A stretch of 34,543 bases of DNA. It comes from an uncultured Bacilli bacterium. Its GTDB lineage: Bacteria; Bacillota_I; Bacilli_A; RF39; UBA660. Each line of letters begins with the position of its first letter. The first letter of the stretch is position 1. The stretch is from the NCBI GenBank assembly GCA_947626695.1, contig CANQTE010000007.1, positions 1 through 34,543 on the forward strand, in the 5' to 3' direction. The notes under the pieces were generated by a model that had not been told where the DNA came from, ran no database searches, and saw nothing but the letters and a program-made list of their open reading frames with translations. The translations under genes were made by a program, and so were the position numbers. Of this stretch, positions 19,710-27,656 are shown piece after piece.

Positions 19710-21089
19710 ATGAATACATTAACAAAAATAAAACAAATTAATCTAAAACAAATATTTATTAATCTATCATTAATTTTTTTACTATTTATTTTTTTAAATT
19801 CATTTTTTAATATATATGCTTTAATAATAGGAATACCTTTAATATTACTTTTAAACTATCTAAGTAATAAAGAAATCTCTAAATTTCCCTTAAAGTTATT
19901 TATTATAATGTTTATATTAAGAATATTAATAATAATTATGTTTGATACTCCTGTTATCTCTGATTTTGCTACTATCTTAAATGCTGCCCAAAATTTATTA
20001 AACAAGAAAAACATTTTAAATACTTCAACTTATTTTTATAATTATGCATATCAAACAGGACCTGTTATTTATACTTATCTTTTACTTAAAATATTTAACT
20101 CCGTTTGGTTTTTAAAAATAATAAACTGTGTATTATCAAGTCTAAATTGTGTTTTAATCTATTTTCTTTGTCTAAAATTTACATCACAAAAAAGTGCTCA
20201 AAAAGCTTCTCTATTTTATGGCTTTCTCATGTTTCCATTATTGTTTAATACAGTTTTATCAAATCAAATACCTGGTTCAACTTTATTTTATTTAGCTCTC
20301 TTAATTTTATTAAATAACCCTAAATCTTTAAAAAATTATCTTATATGTGGTATTTTATTAAGTTTAGGAAATTTAATACGAACAGAAGGAATTATTTTTC
20401 TTGGTGCTATCATAGGACTATATCTATTCTATATAATAACTAAAAAAGCCACAATTAATAATCATAAAGGAATAATAATTTTAATATTAACTTACTTTAT
20501 ATTAGGCTTTAGTTATAATACTCTTATTAAAATAACCCATTTAAATAATGAAGGCTTAAATAATAATACTCCTAGTTGGAAGTTTATATTAGGCTTTAAT
20601 ACTAAAACTTGTGGTACTTACAATACTAATGATTTTATTTACATGAAAGATGAAAAAACAGCTCAAAAAGAAATATTAAATAGAATTAAAAGCTTAACTC
20701 CTAGAACAACTTTAGAATTAATAAGTTGTAAAAGCAATATTATGTGGCGTGGAGGTACTTTAGAATGGACTTTTGCTAATTTAAAAGATAAAGAATATCA
20801 TATTTTAGGCTTAACATTAAATAATAAAAGCTTAGAAGACATTTTAACATCTTTAAATAAATTAATCTATTATTATATATTTATAATTATGCTTATTGGT
20901 TTATATAAATATCAAAAAGATAAAAATCAAAACATAAACGTTTTATTATTTATAAATATTTTAGCTCTAAATTTTATCGCCTATTCTTTAATAGAAGTTC
21001 AACCTCGTTATACATATTTATTTCAAATATCAATCTTTATTCTATCAAGTCTTGGCTTTGAAGCATTAGAAAAAAGAAAACTAAAATAA
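19710..21089 (+). CDS. GT39/ArnT-like polytopic membrane glycosyltransferase
   Basis: Multiple TM segments, NQIPGSTLFYLALLILLNNPKSLKNYLICGILLSLGNLIRTEG; ATG 19710 with AGAAGGAGA RBS (track start 19641 overlaps the previous gene). Confidence 0.65.
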   Translation: MNTLTKIKQINLKQIFINLSLIFLLFIFLNSFFNIYALIIGIPLILLLNYLSNKEISKFPLKLFIIMFILRILIIIMFDTPVISDFATILNAAQNLLNKKNILNTSTYFYNYAYQTGPVIYTYLLLKIFNSVWFLKIINCVLSSLNCVLIYFLCLKFTSQKSAQKASLFYGFLMFPLLFNTVLSNQIPGSTLFYLALLILLNNPKSLKNYLICGILLSLGNLIRTEGIIFLGAIIGLYLFYIITKKATINNHKGIIILILTYFILGFSYNTLIKITHLNNEGLNNNTPSWKFILGFNTKTCGTYNTNDFIYMKDEKTAQKEILNRIKSLTPRTTLELISCKSNIMWRGGTLEWTFANLKDKEYHILGLTLNNKSLEDILTSLNKLIYYYIFIIMLIGLYKYQKDKNQNINVLLFINILALNFIAYSLIEVQPRYTYLFQISIFILSSLGFEALEKRKLK

Positions 21090-21145
21090 AAAATATTTAA
21101 GTTTAATATATTAAGTGATATACTTTAATGCAAGTGAGGTACAAT

Positions 21146-22081
21146 ATGAAAAAGAAAATAGCAATTTTAATACCCTGTTATAATGAAGAAAAAACAATTA
21201 AAAAAGTAATAATGGATTTTAAAGAATACTTACCAGAAGCAGATATATATGTATATGATAATAATTCTACTGATAATACTGCCAAAATTGCAGAAGAAGC
21301 TAATGTTTTTGTAAGACATGAATATATGCAAGGAAAAGGTAATGTTATAAGACGTATGTTTCGTGAAATAGACGCAGATTGTTATTTAATGGTTGATGGA
21401 GATGATACTTATCCTGCTAAACAAGCAAGAGAAATGTGTGATTTAATATTAAATGGTAAAGCCCAGATGGTTATCGGGGACCGTCTATCTAGTACATATT
21501 TTACAGAAAATAAAAGAATGTTTCATAACTTTGGTAATGTATTAGTTAGATTTTTAGTTAATAAAACATTTAATAGTAATGTTAGAGACATCATGACTGG
21601 TTATCGTGCCTTTAGTAAAACTTTTGTTAAATCATTTCCTATCATATCTGGTGGCTTTGAAATAGAAACAGAAATGACTATTCATGCTTTAGATAAAAAA
21701 ATGAAATTAGAAAATGTTTTAATTGATTATAAAGACCGTCCAAAAGGCAGTGCCTCTAAACTTAATACTATTAGTGATGGTATCAAAGTCTTAAAAACTA
21801 TTGCTTCTTTATTTAAACAATATCGTCCCCTTTTATTTTTTAGTATCTTATCAATAATTAGTCTTTTAATTGGTATAGCTTTCTTTATTCCAACATTAAT
21901 AGGTTATCTAAATACAGGTTTAGTAGAAAAATTCCCTTCTTTAATCGCGGCTTCTTTCTTTGGTATTATCTCTATTAATTTATTTATTGGGGGCTTAATT
22001 CTAGAAAGTATTGCTCGTAAAGATAGACAAGCTTTTGAATTACACTTAATTACTTTATCTGAAATAAATAGAGGTAAATAA
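21146..22081 (+). CDS. GT2-family glycosyltransferase
   Basis: AILIPCYNEEKTIKKVIMDF, DNNSTDNTAKIA, MVDGDDTYPA, DIMTGYRAFSKTF; C-terminal TMs. Confidence 0.9.
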   Translation: MKKKIAILIPCYNEEKTIKKVIMDFKEYLPEADIYVYDNNSTDNTAKIAEEANVFVRHEYMQGKGNVIRRMFREIDADCYLMVDGDDTYPAKQAREMCDLILNGKAQMVIGDRLSSTYFTENKRMFHNFGNVLVRFLVNKTFNSNVRDIMTGYRAFSKTFVKSFPIISGGFEIETEMTIHALDKKMKLENVLIDYKDRPKGSASKLNTISDGIKVLKTIASLFKQYRPLLFFSILSIISLLIGIAFFIPTLIGYLNTGLVEKFPSLIAASFFGIISINLFIGGLILESIARKDRQAFELHLITLSEINRGK

Positions 22082-22179
22082 TAAAAATTATATTCATGTA
22101 CAAATAAATTTTAATTAAAAATACTTTAAAAATAAAATAAATAATGATAGAATTATCCTATGTATAATAGGAGGTAAAA

Positions 22180-23520
22180 ATGAAATTTATTGCCATAATA
22201 ATAGGAAAAATTTTAATAGTAATAGGAACAATTTTTCATCGTGGAAGTACTCTTCCAGGAAAAGTTGCATTAAAAATAGATAAAAAACTTTTAAGTAAAT
22301 TAAAATACCCTGAAAATGTTATCGCAATTACAGGTTCATCTGGTAAAGGTAGTACATCAAAACTAATCGCAAACACTCTAAAAAGAACAAATGCTTCTGT
22401 AACATTTAATGAAAGTGGCTCTAATCTTGACCGTGGAATAACATCTTCTCTTTTAAAGAATTGTACTTTAACAGGTAAAATAAAAACAGACTATGTAGTC
22501 CTCGAAATAGATGAAAGATACACTAAAAAAGCATTTTGTTACTTAAATCCTAAATATATAGTCATAACTAACCTAACTAAAGACCAACCCCCAAGACAAC
22601 ACTATATAGACATAGTATATGAAGATATTTTAAATAGTATCCCAAAGTCTTCTAAAATAATAACTAATATGGACGACCCCTTTATGCGTAATTTTTCTAA
22701 AGACTTACCAAATGAAATAATATACTATAGTATCTTAGAAAATAAATATAGTTATAAAAAACAAATATTTGAAAATTTAAATATCTATCGTTGTCCTTAT
22801 TGTAATACTAAATTAAAATATAAATATTATAACTTTGAAACATTAGGTAATTATTATTGTCCTAACTGTGATTTTAAATATGAAGAACCAACCTATACAG
22901 CAAGTTCTATTGATTTAACTAGCTATTATTTAACATATAATAAAGATAATTATTTAATCGGAGGAGATATGCTATATAATGCTTATAATACTATGTCCGC
23001 GATATCTACTCTAAAAGAATTAAATATTCCTAATAAAATAATTTATAAAAGTATCAATGAATTAAACGAACTAAATAAATTAGAATTTATAAGCTCTAAT
23101 AAATTATTTAAACCAATATCTTGTAAAGCTGAAAATGCCACTACTTATAATCAAGCTATATTTAAAGTTATTAATGATACCGATATAAAAGATGTTATAA
23201 TTGGCTGGAAAGAAATATCTCGCCGTTATAATTATTATGATGTATCATGGCTTTATGATGTTGAATTTGAATTACTAACTAAAAACACCAGTAAATTCTA
23301 TGCCTGTGGAATAGATGCTTTAAATATCAAAAAAAGATTAATACTCGCAGGTATTCCTGATACCAAAATTATAACTTGTAATTCTTTAGAAGAAATAAAA
23401 GACCAAGTCTTAAATGATAATGTTAAAAAAGTATATGGTATCTTAAACTTTGATTATATAGAGCCTTTTAAAGACACTTTTAAAAATATTAATAGAAAGG
23501 ATTTTAAAGATGAAAATTAA
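22180..23520 (+). CDS. MurT-like Mur ligase family protein (divergent)
   Basis: ITGSSGKGSTSKLIANTLK P-loop, four-Cys ribbon CPYCNTKLKYKYYNFETLGNYYCPNC, DVSWLYDVEFE C-terminal motif; adjacent GatD homolog. Confidence 0.8.
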   Translation: MKFIAIIIGKILIVIGTIFHRGSTLPGKVALKIDKKLLSKLKYPENVIAITGSSGKGSTSKLIANTLKRTNASVTFNESGSNLDRGITSSLLKNCTLTGKIKTDYVVLEIDERYTKKAFCYLNPKYIVITNLTKDQPPRQHYIDIVYEDILNSIPKSSKIITNMDDPFMRNFSKDLPNEIIYYSILENKYSYKKQIFENLNIYRCPYCNTKLKYKYYNFETLGNYYCPNCDFKYEEPTYTASSIDLTSYYLTYNKDNYLIGGDMLYNAYNTMSAISTLKELNIPNKIIYKSINELNELNKLEFISSNKLFKPISCKAENATTYNQAIFKVINDTDIKDVIIGWKEISRRYNYYDVSWLYDVEFELLTKNTSKFYACGIDALNIKKRLILAGIPDTKIITCNSLEEIKDQVLNDNVKKVYGILNFDYIEPFKDTFKNINRKDFKDEN

Positions 23521-24118
23521 TATAGCTCATTTATTCCCGGATATCTTAAATTTATATGGTGAAAATGGTAATATAAAAGCCCTAAAATATGCTTTAGAAC
23601 AAAATGGTATAACTGTAAACATAACAAACGTTACTCTAGAAGATAATCTTGAATTACTTAAATATGATTTTGTTTATATTGGAAGTGGAAGAAAAAAGAA
23701 TTTAGACCAAGCTAGAAATAAATTATTAGAATATAAAAATGATTTTTTAAATTATATTAAGAAAGAAAAAATAATGCTAGTAACAGGTAATGCTCTAAGT
23801 ATTTTTGACTTTTTAAATTTATATGAAATAGAATACACCGATTTTAAAGTTGCCGATGTAAACGCCACTACATCTTTATGTAAAGGAACTATAAAAGCTT
23901 TTCAAAATACTGAATATTTAATTAAATCTACTACTAATTTAATATTTAATTTAGAAACAGGATTTGGCAATAATAATACTATGTTAGAAGGTTATCAAAA
24001 AAATAACTTTTATGTAACTTCTCTAATTGGTCCCCTTTTAGCTCGTAATGATAATTTAACTAAATACTTTACTAAAATTTTAATTGATTACATATCAGTA
24101 AATAATTTTAAAAAATAA
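23510..24118 (+). CDS. GatD-like class I glutamine amidotransferase homolog lacking catalytic Cys/His
   Basis: LFPDILNLYGENGNIKALKYALEQNGI, YIGSGRKKNLDQA, GFGNNNTMLEG, SLIGPLLARN; expected ICGGYQ reads VTGNAL, expected LHGP reads LIGP. Confidence 0.8.
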   Translation: MKINIAHLFPDILNLYGENGNIKALKYALEQNGITVNITNVTLEDNLELLKYDFVYIGSGRKKNLDQARNKLLEYKNDFLNYIKKEKIMLVTGNALSIFDFLNLYEIEYTDFKVADVNATTSLCKGTIKAFQNTEYLIKSTTNLIFNLETGFGNNNTMLEGYQKNNFYVTSLIGPLLARNDNLTKYFTKILIDYISVNNFKK

Positions 24119-24127
24119 AAACAATTT

Positions 24128-24156
24128 AAAATCAGCTAAACTAACTAGCCGATTTT
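24128..24156. terminator. Bidirectional terminator between convergent genes
   Basis: AAAATCAGCTA...TAGCCGATTTTTT imperfect hairpin with A- and T-tracts on either side. Confidence 0.65.
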
Positions 24157-25347
24157 TTAATTTATATCATATAACTTTTTTAATTTATTTATTTGCCTAT
24201 TTAGTAAAATACATATTCTTTCTATTCTTTTATCACTTATTTTAGTAATATCCTGATATTTATGTAATAAATCATCAAACCACTCTACTATACCATCTAA
24301 TTTACTAATATCTATTCTTTTTATATTTTTAACTACTTTTATAATATCGTCAAAAGGCTTCACCTCATAAAAAAATCTTCCATTCCCTGAAATATGAACT
24401 TCATCTTCATCATAATATTCTATATTTAAACTTTGACCATTATCAAATATTGGTGCAACATCAAGCCACTTTAAAGTATTAACATCTCTTATAATTCCAA
24501 AATTATTTAAATGTCTATCTTCATTCATAATTAGAAAATCTAAAATAAACATATTTTCTACCTTTTCTCTAGCATTTTTAATATTATGTTCTTCAAGCTT
24601 TTTAATGTATTCTTCATAGTCCTCTAAATTATCATGCCGTCTCATATCATTTCTAATTTGATAACAAGTTACAAGTTCCGTATCTTTAGTAATAAAACAT
24701 GGACATTTAGAAACTACTATATCTTTATATGTATCTATTGTATATTCTACATGATTAAATCCTAAACGCTCACATATCTCACTAGCTAGCACTTCATTAA
24801 AAGGTTGCAATACTTCATTTTTATAACCACCCTTTAATAAATATCTTATACCATTTTCAATAATCCAAGCTTTTTTAAGCATTCCATCTGTTGTATTATT
24901 AGGAGTTTTTAAAGATGTTTCTTTAGTTATAGGTTTACTATTTATTGATAAAGAAGCTTCCATAAACTCAGCATAATCAAAATCATTATCAAAAAAATTA
25001 ATATCATCATATGAAATATTACTATCATAAGGCTTTAACCAATACTGGTCTGATAAAGATAAGCCAAAAGCTTTATCTAAAATTTCATAAGGAGCAGTAA
25101 TATTTAACCTATGTAATAATAAATCTAATTTATCACGCCATGAAGGAATTCCTCTTTTCTTAAACCATTCACTTAAATTAGTTCTAAACGGAGTATCATT
25201 AATGTCATTTTTAATATAAAAACTTTTTAAAATATAAGGAGCATAATTTATATCTTTAACTTCATATATTCTAGTAAAAACACTTGTTGCAGTATCATAC
25301 TCCGCAATTAATACTTCTACATTTTTATTCATTAAAATACATTTCAT
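24157..25347 (-). CDS. HipA/CtkA-like serine/threonine kinase-fold protein
   Basis: MLKKAWIIENGIRYLLKGGYKNEVLQPFNEVLASEICERLGF; MNEDRHLNNFGIIRDVNTLKWLDVAPIFDNGQSL; RBS GAGGTG before ATG at 25347. Confidence 0.8.
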   Translation of the reverse strand: MKCILMNKNVEVLIAEYDTATSVFTRIYEVKDINYAPYILKSFYIKNDINDTPFRTNLSEWFKKRGIPSWRDKLDLLLHRLNITAPYEILDKAFGLSLSDQYWLKPYDSNISYDDINFFDNDFDYAEFMEASLSINSKPITKETSLKTPNNTTDGMLKKAWIIENGIRYLLKGGYKNEVLQPFNEVLASEICERLGFNHVEYTIDTYKDIVVSKCPCFITKDTELVTCYQIRNDMRRHDNLEDYEEYIKKLEEHNIKNAREKVENMFILDFLIMNEDRHLNNFGIIRDVNTLKWLDVAPIFDNGQSLNIEYYDEDEVHISGNGRFFYEVKPFDDIIKVVKNIKRIDISKLDGIVEWFDDLLHKYQDITKISDKRIERICILLNRQINKLKKLYDIN

Positions 25348-25361
25348 AAACACACCTCATT

Positions 25362-26912
25362 TTAAAGATGATAATATTTCATTGAATTTTTATAGTCTTC
25401 TTCAACAATTTTAATAAAATCATTACCAAATTTTAAACTCAAAGTTACAAAAATACTATCATATATTAATACATTTTTAAATGGAATAATTGATGTTATT
25501 ACTGGTAATGGTAAATCTTTATAAGATATAATATTATCTAAGTTATCATTTATACCTTTAATCATATATACTCTATCTTTAGATACTAAACCTGTATATT
25601 CTTCCTCAAATTTAACAATTATTATTAAATCTCTAAAACCTTTTTTAAATTCACTTGCTATATCTAATTCTTCTTCATTAAATTTATAAGGATTAGTTGT
25701 ACAAAATTCTAATATAATCTTATCTTTATTTTTCCAAAAGCAATCTATAATATCTGTTAATTCATTAGGATTAAGACCAGTTCTTTTATATATTTTAAAA
25801 CTCTTTTTAATTTTATATTTATTATTAGTAAATTCTAGTAAAGCAAAATAAATCTTATAAAATAGATTAGCCTCTTTTTTAGATAAACAAGCATTTTGTT
25901 GTTTAATATATTTTTCTTCTCTTTCTCGCTCCATTTCTTTGCTTTCTATTTCTATTTTTTTAGCTTGATTAGGAGTAAATCCATTTAAAGCTCCCGATGG
26001 CATTTCATCCATTGCCTCATCCATTATTTCAAAAAGTTCACTTAAATCATAATTTTTTAAATTAGGAACATTTTTAATAGCCTCTTTTAAAGGTTCTCTA
26101 TCAATATTTAATAAAGCATATATTCTTGCCTCTTTAAGTGCTTCATGCCAAAAAAATGGAAGCTTTTTTATTTCATCTAAGAATTTTTTAATCTTTATAT
26201 TATTAATATCAAAGTCATTATAAAATAATGTTTTAAACATTTTAAAATCAATCGGTATAGAAGACGCTAAACCTTGTTTTTTTCTTTCTTCCTCTAATTC
26301 ATCTTCTATATCATAATAGTCTTGATATACTGCAATTTCTAAATTCTCACTTAAATGGCTTTCTACACTATATATATAAACATAATAATTAAAAACTTTA
26401 TTATAATACATATGAGTTCTTAATAAATCTTCATCTATATGGGTCAAAGATGAAAATAAACTAATAACACTATAAAGAAGAGCACTACCCTGTATTTTAC
26501 AATAACTAACTAATATTTCATTTATTGCATCTAATTTTTTAGCAGTATCCCAATTAACTTTTTTAATGGCCTCTTTAACATTACCTATTATTTCACTCGG
26601 TATAAATAAATCATTTACTTCCCTCTCAATTAAAAATTTATCTTTTAATGTTTCTCTTTCCCATTCATATTTATCGCTTAATAACTCATCTTTATTCTTA
26701 CTTTTTTTAAGTATAAGCTCTAAATATTTTAATTCTCTTACTGTACAAATATCAATAATATTTTCATAGCTGTAAACTTTGTATATTTCTTCAAGCATTT
26801 TTTTCTTAGAGATTCTCTCATAATTCTTAAAATTTGGAACTATTCTAGTATATTGTTCAAAAACATATTCTTTCTTATACCAATTTATTCTTTCACTCAT
26901 ATTTTTATTCAT
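25362..26912 (-). CDS. Conserved protein of unknown function
   Basis: 516-aa ORF, 8 bp upstream of the HipA-like gene; contains GFTPNQAKK and a C-terminal beta-rich region (YTGLVSKDRVYMIKGINDNLDNIISYKDLPLPVITSIIPFKNVLIYDSIF). Confidence 0.8.
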   Translation of the reverse strand: MNKNMSERINWYKKEYVFEQYTRIVPNFKNYERISKKKMLEEIYKVYSYENIIDICTVRELKYLELILKKSKNKDELLSDKYEWERETLKDKFLIEREVNDLFIPSEIIGNVKEAIKKVNWDTAKKLDAINEILVSYCKIQGSALLYSVISLFSSLTHIDEDLLRTHMYYNKVFNYYVYIYSVESHLSENLEIAVYQDYYDIEDELEEERKKQGLASSIPIDFKMFKTLFYNDFDINNIKIKKFLDEIKKLPFFWHEALKEARIYALLNIDREPLKEAIKNVPNLKNYDLSELFEIMDEAMDEMPSGALNGFTPNQAKKIEIESKEMEREREEKYIKQQNACLSKKEANLFYKIYFALLEFTNNKYKIKKSFKIYKRTGLNPNELTDIIDCFWKNKDKIILEFCTTNPYKFNEEELDIASEFKKGFRDLIIIVKFEEEYTGLVSKDRVYMIKGINDNLDNIISYKDLPLPVITSIIPFKNVLIYDSIFVTLSLKFGNDFIKIVEEDYKNSMKYYHL

Positions 26913-26928
26913 AATTACCTCTTTACTA

Positions 26929-27408
26929 TTACTTAAAATTATATATAACTTTTAAATCTTCTAATATTTTATATACAACAGGACATACTTCACTATTTTT
27001 TACTATTGTAAGTAAGCTATAAAGTCGTTCACTTTTATTTGTATAAGGATATTCTTTACAAGTCCTAGGTAAACAATCTTTAATTTTACAACTATTATCT
27101 TCATCTAAAAAAGGACAAGGATGAGCAATATATTCTCCATAACTCTCTTTTAAAATATTATTTTTTAATTCATTAACATCAAAATTATAGCATTTACAAA
27201 TTTCATTTACTTCCCGTTCATCCATAGATACACCTAAAACTTTACAACAATTGCGACATTTACTACAATCAAAATCTTTAAAGTATTTATTATGTAACTT
27301 TTTAAATTGTCTATCTAAAATTTTTTCATCTGCATTCATTTTTAAATAAGTTCTAAATCTATAATTTTCATCTAATTTCTTTTTACTTATTTGTTTTACT
27401 TCAATCAT
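26929..27408 (-). CDS. YkgJ-family cysteine cluster protein
   Basis: CSKCRNCCKVLGVSMDEREVNEICKCY, HPCPFLDEDNSCKIKDCLPRTCKEYP (PF03692-type Cys pattern); RBS AAGGAG. Confidence 0.85.
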   Translation of the reverse strand: MIEVKQISKKKLDENYRFRTYLKMNADEKILDRQFKKLHNKYFKDFDCSKCRNCCKVLGVSMDEREVNEICKCYNFDVNELKNNILKESYGEYIAHPCPFLDEDNSCKIKDCLPRTCKEYPYTNKSERLYSLLTIVKNSEVCPVVYKILEDLKVIYNFK

Positions 27409-27421
27409 AATTTCTCCTTTT

Positions 27422-27443
27422 TTAGATTATATCATAAATCTAA
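27422..27443 (-). promoter_or_regulatory. Putative promoter -10 with overlapping inverted repeat for the YkgJ/516-aa/HipA-like operon
   Basis: TTAGATT-N8-AATCTAA inverted repeat; minus-strand TATAAT at 27426-27431 inside it; no good -35. Confidence 0.4.
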
Positions 27444-27519
27444 GTATTTTGATATAAAAAGTAATAATATCCTTGTTATTTTATTTTTTATATGTTAAAC
27501 TTAATTAAAATTTAGATGA

Positions 27520-27614
27520 TAAAAAAATGCTGCACTAAGCAGCTTCTCTAATAAGAGTATTTAGGGTTAAACCTTTATTTTAACTCTCTATGTCATCTTA
27601 AATGGTATTAAGAC
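27520..27614 (-). ncRNA. Type II-A tracrRNA
   Basis: Minus strand reads GTCTTAATACCATTTAAGATGACATAGAGAGTTAAAATAAAGGTTTAACCCTAAATACTCTTATTAGAGAAGCTGCTTAGTGCAGCATTTTTTT: anti-repeat, AGTTAAAATAAGG-type core, hairpin CTCT/AGAG, terminal hairpin GCTGC/GCAGC plus T7. Confidence 0.85.
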
Positions 27615-27620
27615 ATATTG

Positions 27621-27649
27621 ATAGTATCATAATTTAAGGAAGGAGTCAA
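27621..27649 (-). promoter_or_regulatory. tracrRNA promoter
   Basis: Minus strand TTGACT (27649-27644), 17-bp spacer, TACTAT (27626-27621). Confidence 0.6.
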
Positions 27650-27656
27650 GACAATT

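Noticed and set aside
26566-26769. Plus-strand 67-aa ORF opposite the 516-aa gene
   Set aside because: Antisense shadow ORF, Ser/Leu-rich, no RBS.
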